A stretch of DNA of 40,822 nt from Cognatundibacterium jejuense (lineage in GTDB: Bacteria > Pseudomonadota > Gammaproteobacteria > Burkholderiales > Burkholderiaceae_D): contig NZ_JACOFV010000024.1 in NCBI RefSeq assembly GCF_014284255.1, positions 1 through 40,822 of the forward strand, written 5' to 3'. This document shows, piece by piece, positions 36,711 to 40,822 of the stretch (position 1 is the first letter of the stretch; the number at the start of each line of letters is the position of its first letter). A program made the translations under genes and the position numbers. The notes beneath the pieces were generated by a model. That model saw only the letters and a list, made by a program, of their open reading frames with translations. It ran no database searches and was not told where the DNA came from.

Positions 36711-36741
36711 AGGCACTGACAAGGGTCGGTGCCTTTATTTT
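36711..36741 (+). terminator. Rho-independent terminator after the wecA-like gene
   Basis: AGGCACTGAC (36711-36720) pairs with GTCGGTGCCT (36725-36734) around an AAGG loop, with a single G-T wobble. TTATTTT follows on the + strand. This is a strong intrinsic terminator separating the wecA-like gene from the export genes. Confidence 0.9.
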
Positions 36742-36799
36742 GTCGTACTAGTCCTACAGCTGATTTTTTTATTTTTACTCTCTTTAAAAGTACTTACCT

Positions 36800-39241
36800 A
36801 TGCATCGAACAATGAAGAGTACGCTCCCTATTTTTGCAATCTTTGCTGCGACCAGTATTTTTGCGCAACAAATTGATAATACAAATCAAGACGCGAAGAA
36901 TTCTGGCGATTTTTCTGCCAATACGCCAGAGATGGTCAGAACGCCTCGTATTACCAATCAAGGTCAAAACCAAAACCAGAATTACAATAACAATGGTGTT
37001 GATGGCGCGAATGGAAATGGCTTAAATCCTCAATCTAATATGAGAGATAACGGCCAATATGGTAAAAATTATGCCAACCAAAAGCCTGAAAAGAGTGAAT
37101 TTCAAAGCTTTATTCAGTACGCAACAGGTAAGAAGTTAGCACATTTCGGGTCTGACTTTTTCTCTAACACACCATCTAGTTTTGCTCCTTTACAAAATAC
37201 ACCTCTGCCATCCGATTATGTCTTGGGTGCCGGTGATGAGGTCATGATCAGGGCGTGGGGTAGCGTAGATATTGATTACAAGGCGACGGTGGATCGCAAT
37301 GGTGTTATTAATATCCCGACTATTGGCTCGGTTGCGCTCGCTGGTGTCAAGGCTGGTGAAGCTGATGCCGTCATCAAGTCTTCTATTGGCAAGCTGTATC
37401 GCGACGTAGCGGTGAGTGTGACCTTTGGTCGTTTGCGTGCAATTACTGTCTACGTTGTTGGTCAGGCTAAAAAGCCAGGTTCCTATACGGTTTCTGGTTT
37501 TTCTACTTTGGTGACTGCTTTGCTTGCTAGTGGCGGGCCAAACGCCAATGGCTCTATGCGTAATGTTCAGGTCAAGCGTGATGGCAAAATGGTTGGTAAC
37601 TTGGATATGTATGCGTTCATCGCCAAAGGTGATAAGAGCCATGACGTTAAGCTGCAAGATGGCGATACGATCTTTATACCCGCTGCTGCTGGCCATATTG
37701 CGTTGGTAGGCAAAGTTAATACACCTGCGATTTATGAATTGAAATCAGCAAACGAGTCCCTTGGCAGTATTCTGGAAATTGCAGGTGGTTTGCCTGTTAT
37801 TGCTGATCCGCGCCGTGCATTTTTAGAGCGCATTGATCCAAGTAAATCACAACCGCGTAGCGTTGAAGAATTTAACTTGAACAAGGTTGGATTGAGCAAG
37901 ACTTTAAAAGATGGCGATATGTTGACAGTATCGTCTATTACGCCTGAGTTTTCTAATGCAGTAACCTTGCGTGGTAACGTAAGTCAACAGCTACGTGTAC
38001 CATTTACACCCGGTATGCATGTACGTGATTTGATTCCAAGCCGTGATATGTTGGTCACCAGGTCATCGATCGCTCGTCAAAATTTGGAAGGTAGAGATCT
38101 TAAAGATTACAAAGATGCAGCGGATAACACTGAAGGCAGAGATATCCCTAAAGACAGAGATATCCCTAAAGACGGGTTGAATATTTCTGCTGATGATAAT
38201 CTGTACGGCGATAAAATAAAAAAACAAAACGCCAATTCCATTGCTTCTAAGATTGGCAGTGCCGTTGATGAAGTCAATTGGGAATACGCGTCGGTCGAGC
38301 GCGTTGATCGCGATACTCTTAACGTAAGCTTGGTATCGTTTAATCTTGGAAAAGCAATGGCTGACGTAAATAGCCCGGAAAATATTGCTTTGCAGCCCGG
38401 CGATACGGTCACAATTTTCTCTCAAGATGATATTCAGGTTCCCTTAGCTAAGCGTAAAGTGTTTGTGCGTGTAGAGGGTGAGGTTAATGTGCCAGGTGTG
38501 TACCAGATGTCACCAGGCGAAACATTGCCTTCTTTGATTGCTAAAGCAGGTGGTACTACTTCGAACGCTTACTTGTTCGGTACTGAGTTCTATCGTGAGC
38601 AAGTGCGTAAAGAACAGCAAGCTAACTTAGAAAAAGCAATTCGCCGTTTGGAATCTCAAATGCGCTCTGAGAATGCTAAGGCGGCAGCCAATGATTCTGG
38701 TGGTCAGGATGCAGCAACCATCACCGCTAAATTAAAAGCAGCGCAAGAGTCCAGTGCGCAAGCGATCGCTAAAATGCATGAACTGAAAGCCACCGGACGT
38801 ATTTCGTTTGGCCTCGCAGCCAATGACGAGAGCTTTGATAAATTACCAACGCTGAAATTAGAAAACGGCGATCAGTTGGTTATCCCAAGTCGTCCTGATT
38901 TTGTTCATGTGTTTGGTGCGGTTAATCAAGAATCTTCTATGATCTGGCGAAGAGGCGGTACGGTGGATAAATATCTGGAAGATGCTGGTCCTACGTCAGA
39001 AGCAGACATGGATAATATTTTTGTGTTACGTGCCAATGGTACTGTACTGTCAGCCACCGGCCGCGGTTGGTTTTCTAGCGTGAAATCTTCAGAATTGATG
39101 CCTGGCGATAGTATCGTTGTGCCTGAGCGTCTAAACAAAGAACCCGCTTATAAAACCTTCACGAATGGTTTGAAAGATTGGGCGCAAATTCTTTCTGGAT
39201 TTGGTATTAGTGCAGCAGCAATTAAGAGTTTGAGACAATAA
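36800..39241 (+). CDS. SLBB-domain polysaccharide export protein (Wza-like)
   Basis: An 813-residue outer-membrane polysaccharide exporter. A signal peptide (hydrophobic 8-20, cut near FAQQ at 22) has no Cys lipobox, unlike classical Wza lipoproteins. An Asn/Gln-rich linker covers about 40-95. The export domain (about 130-220, LGAGDEVMIRAWG) comes next. At least three SLBB-type segments follow: VYVVGQAKKPGSYTV, IALVGKVNTPAIYEL and VFVRVEGEVNVPGVYQM. A helical Lys/Ala/Glu stretch (about 600-660) precedes a last SLBB segment. The C-terminal part reaches IVVPERLNKEPAYK. It is much longer than Wza (about 380). Start 36800 is preferred; Met at 36812 is an alternative. An exact 18-base duplication lies at 38138-38173. 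Confidence 0.85.
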   Translation: MHRTMKSTLPIFAIFAATSIFAQQIDNTNQDAKNSGDFSANTPEMVRTPRITNQGQNQNQNYNNNGVDGANGNGLNPQSNMRDNGQYGKNYANQKPEKSEFQSFIQYATGKKLAHFGSDFFSNTPSSFAPLQNTPLPSDYVLGAGDEVMIRAWGSVDIDYKATVDRNGVINIPTIGSVALAGVKAGEADAVIKSSIGKLYRDVAVSVTFGRLRAITVYVVGQAKKPGSYTVSGFSTLVTALLASGGPNANGSMRNVQVKRDGKMVGNLDMYAFIAKGDKSHDVKLQDGDTIFIPAAAGHIALVGKVNTPAIYELKSANESLGSILEIAGGLPVIADPRRAFLERIDPSKSQPRSVEEFNLNKVGLSKTLKDGDMLTVSSITPEFSNAVTLRGNVSQQLRVPFTPGMHVRDLIPSRDMLVTRSSIARQNLEGRDLKDYKDAADNTEGRDIPKDRDIPKDGLNISADDNLYGDKIKKQNANSIASKIGSAVDEVNWEYASVERVDRDTLNVSLVSFNLGKAMADVNSPENIALQPGDTVTIFSQDDIQVPLAKRKVFVRVEGEVNVPGVYQMSPGETLPSLIAKAGGTTSNAYLFGTEFYREQVRKEQQANLEKAIRRLESQMRSENAKAAANDSGGQDAATITAKLKAAQESSAQAIAKMHELKATGRISFGLAANDESFDKLPTLKLENGDQLVIPSRPDFVHVFGAVNQESSMIWRRGGTVDKYLEDAGPTSEADMDNIFVLRANGTVLSATGRGWFSSVKSSELMPGDSIVVPERLNKEPAYKTFTNGLKDWAQILSGFGISAAAIKSLRQ
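38138..38173 (+). repeat. Tandem 18-base duplication in the export gene
   Basis: AGAGATATCCCTAAAGAC occurs twice head to tail (38138-38155 and 38156-38173). It is in frame and encodes a doubled Arg-Asp-Ile-Pro-Lys-Asp in a charged loop. Copy number could vary without frameshift. Confidence 0.85.
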
Positions 39242-39243
39242 GC

Positions 39244-40479
39244 ATGACAGCGATCAATCAAGAGCAACAAGCTCAAATTCATGAAGATGAAGATGGCATT
39301 AGTTTGATGGACATCTTTTTGACTCTGGCAAAGCATAAGAAAAAGATTTTTGTTTATCCAGTAGCGTTTGGAATTGCGGGTTTGGCAATCAGCCTTGTTT
39401 TACCAAACGCGTACAAAGCTAATACGAAGATTTTGCCTCCTCAACAAAGTCAGTCAACAGCTTCAGCAATGCTGAGTCAGTTGGGGGGCTTGGCTGGTGG
39501 CGCCGGTGCTGCGTTGGGGATCAAGAGTCCTAATGACCTTTACATTGCGATGCTTAAAAGCCGCGCATTAACTGATAAGTTGATTCAACGTTTTGATTTA
39601 CAAAAGCGATACGACGCGAAGTTTTTAGAGTCAACCAGAAAAGAATTGGATGAAAAATCTGTTATCGCTTCTGGTAAGGACAACATGATTTCTATCGATG
39701 TTGAGGACAAAGACGCTAAAGTTGCAGCAGCAATTGCTAACGCTTATGTGGAAGAATTGACAGTTTTGACGAGTAAGTTTGCTTTGACAGAGGCGTCTCA
39801 ACGTCGTGTTTTCTTTGAAAAGCAGTTGGAATTGGCTAAAGATAAGATGATTGCCGCAGAAACTGCCTTGTCCTCCGGCATAGATAGCAAAGGGATGATG
39901 AGTGTTGATGCCCAAAGTAAAGCTGTTCTGGAAACGGTAGCGCGTTTGCGAGCAAATATCTCCGCTAAGCAGATTCAACTCAAGGCGATGCAAGCCTTTG
40001 TTACGCCAAGCAACAACGAGTACAAGCGCGCCAATCAGGAACTGTTGGGCATGCAAGACGAGTTAGCTAAGCTGGAAAAGGGTTCTGCTTCGAACGCTGC
40101 GTCAAAGTCGGAATCTGCAATGCAGGCAAGTGAAGCCGCTGCGAGTGCTGGCAAACCTGCAGAAGCCGGTGCAAGCAATATCCAGCTGTTGCGTGACGTC
40201 AAGTATTACCAAATGTTGTATGAAATGCTGGCAAAGCAATATGAGGTTGCTCGTTTGGACGAAGCCAAAGATATCCCTCTGATTCAAGTATTGGACAAAG
40301 CGGTTGAGCCTGAGCGTAAGTTCAAACCGCAAAGTGCATTGATTACAATTGCTGCTGCGTTTTTTGGTTTGATCCTTGCATTGGTCGCAGCTTTTGTATC
40401 GGAAGCGATGAGTCAACCTAAGTCTGCTGAGGACGCAGAAAAGTGGCGTCAGTTAAAGGCTTATTTGCAGTTTTCTTAA
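39244..40479 (+). CDS. Chain-length determinant / polysaccharide co-polymerase (Wzz-like)
   Basis: A 411-residue inner membrane protein of the Wzz family. It has a short cytoplasmic N-terminus (DGISLMDIFLTLAKHKKK), a first transmembrane helix at about 37-54, then YKANTKILPPQ typical after it. A long periplasmic coiled-coil region follows (about 130-345), with an Ala/Ser-rich spacer at about 280-310. The second helix is at about 360-383 after PERKFKPQSALI. The cytoplasmic end is short, and no Walker motifs of a tyrosine autokinase are present. It should set polymer length together with the export protein encoded two bases upstream. AATAAGC before the ATG is a weak ribosome-binding site. Confidence 0.88.
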   Translation: MTAINQEQQAQIHEDEDGISLMDIFLTLAKHKKKIFVYPVAFGIAGLAISLVLPNAYKANTKILPPQQSQSTASAMLSQLGGLAGGAGAALGIKSPNDLYIAMLKSRALTDKLIQRFDLQKRYDAKFLESTRKELDEKSVIASGKDNMISIDVEDKDAKVAAAIANAYVEELTVLTSKFALTEASQRRVFFEKQLELAKDKMIAAETALSSGIDSKGMMSVDAQSKAVLETVARLRANISAKQIQLKAMQAFVTPSNNEYKRANQELLGMQDELAKLEKGSASNAASKSESAMQASEAAASAGKPAEAGASNIQLLRDVKYYQMLYEMLAKQYEVARLDEAKDIPLIQVLDKAVEPERKFKPQSALITIAAAFFGLILALVAAFVSEAMSQPKSAEDAEKWRQLKAYLQFS

Positions 40480-40523
40480 ACTGTATTATTTAACTTATGA
40501 ACAGATCTAAGATCTATTAAGGT

Positions 40524-40551
40524 AGTCTGTTATTGCAATAGCAGACTTTTT
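40524..40551 (+). terminator. Rho-independent terminator after the Wzz-like gene
   Basis: AGTCTGTTAT (40524-40533) pairs with ATAGCAGACT (40538-40547), one T-G wobble, loop TGCA. TTTTT includes the stem end and continues to 40551. Strong on the + strand. Confidence 0.85.
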
Positions 40552-40559
40552 CATATTTT

Positions 40560-40616
40560 AAGACAGATCTTCGATAAACATTACCGCTCATCGTAAGTTT
40601 CTAAGATCGTCTTTTT
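40560..40616 (+). terminator. Second hairpin with T-run: attenuator-like element before rmlB
   Basis: AAGACAGATCTT (40560-40571) pairs with AAGATCGTCTT (40603-40613), with one bulged A. An inner CGAT/ATCG pair is possible (40572-40575 with 40590-40593). TTTTT follows (40612-40616). Only 26 bases separate this T-run from the rmlB start, too short for a full promoter, so it may act as an attenuator. Confidence 0.6.
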
Positions 40617-40642
40617 AAAAATATTTTATTGAGGTTTATGAA

Positions 40643-40822
40643 ATGATATTTGTTACAGGCGGCGCTGGTTTTATTGGCGCTAATTTTGTCTTGAACTGGC
40701 TGGCACAGTCCGATGAGTCGGTACTGAATTACGATAAATTGACTTATGCCGGTAATCTAAACAACCTGACCAGTTTGCGCAATGACGAACGCCACCTGTT
40801 TGTGCAAGGCGATATTTGTGAC
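40643..40822 (+). CDS. rmlB: dTDP-glucose 4,6-dehydratase, partial (5' end)
   Basis: The first 60 codons of RmlB (RfbB), cut by the window end. The start MIFVTGGAGFIGANFVLNWL carries the NAD-binding loop. NYDKLTYAGNLNNLTSL, with the conserved Asp that binds the adenosine ribose, and VQGDICD are diagnostic. GAGGT at 40631-40635 is a good ribosome-binding site; an ATG at 40638 opens only a two-codon frame. It would make dTDP-4-keto-6-deoxyglucose, the substrate of the ketoisomerase at 24018 and of rhamnose synthesis. The partner rmlA and others should lie beyond the window. Confidence 0.93.
   Translation, partial: MIFVTGGAGFIGANFVLNWLAQSDESVLNYDKLTYAGNLNNLTSLRNDERHLFVQGDICD

Noticed and set aside
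38954..38965. GGCGGTACGGTG, similar to an ops element for RfaH
   Set aside because: It matches 10 of 12 bases but lies deep inside the export gene, not in an operon leader.

Overview
The window looks like a chromosome segment of a betaproteobacterium, most likely Burkholderiales and perhaps an Oxalobacteraceae-type genome such as Undibacterium. This is an impression from three things: the pilV-pilW-pilX-pilY1-pilE minor-pilin order, a recC-recB-recD operon, and a 'MarR-type EPS-associated' regulator next to an exopolysaccharide locus. Base composition is moderate to AT-rich for that group. No rRNA, tRNA, IS element, prophage or CRISPR array was seen. Every gene I accept is on the + strand.

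Layout. (1) 1-395: terminator of an upstream gene, then an AT-rich leader. (2) 396-7775: type IV pilus minor pilins and the tip adhesin (pilV, pilW, pilX, pilY1, a pilE-like pilin, and a fimT/gspH-like pilin at the end). (3) 8080-17407: recC-recB-recD with overlapping stop/start codons. (4) 17774-18520: an isolated undecaprenyl-diphosphate synthase gene with a structured 5' leader. (5) 18810-20625: EPS-associated winged-helix regulator, preceded by a -10 box and a perfect palindrome, then a bifunctional manC. (6) 20767-35308: a visibly more AT-rich, tightly coupled run of variable polysaccharide genes. (7) 35550-40479: a WecA-like initiating transferase with a strong terminator, then a Wza-like export protein and a Wzz-like co-polymerase. 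(8) From 40643: the start of rmlB, cut by the window end.

How the genes work together. Regions 4-8 describe a Wzx/Wzy-dependent exopolysaccharide or O-antigen-like system. UppS could supply lipid carrier, the WecA-like enzyme starts the unit, four glycosyltransferases extend it, Wzx flips it, an EpsG-like Wzy polymerises it, and the Wzz-like and Wza-like proteins set length and export it. Precursor genes are manC (GDP-mannose), wecB (UDP-ManNAc), galE, rmlB and the fdtA/fdtB pair (a dTDP-3-amino-3,6-dideoxyhexose).

The most interesting part is 20767-25531. A stand-alone acyl carrier protein, an adenylate-forming ligase, a FabG-like reductase and a hexapeptide-repeat acyltransferase form one coupled cassette directly before fdtA-fdtB. 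I infer a dedicated carrier-protein route that activates an acid, reduces it (for example a 3-keto to a 3-hydroxyacyl group) and attaches it to the amino sugar. The chemistry is a hypothesis; the gene order and motifs are read directly. Other points worth checking are attenuator-like hairpins before uppS, fdtA and rmlB, homopolymer tracts (G7, A9, T9) inside surface-sugar genes, and a PilY1 whose usual metal-binding signatures are eroded.
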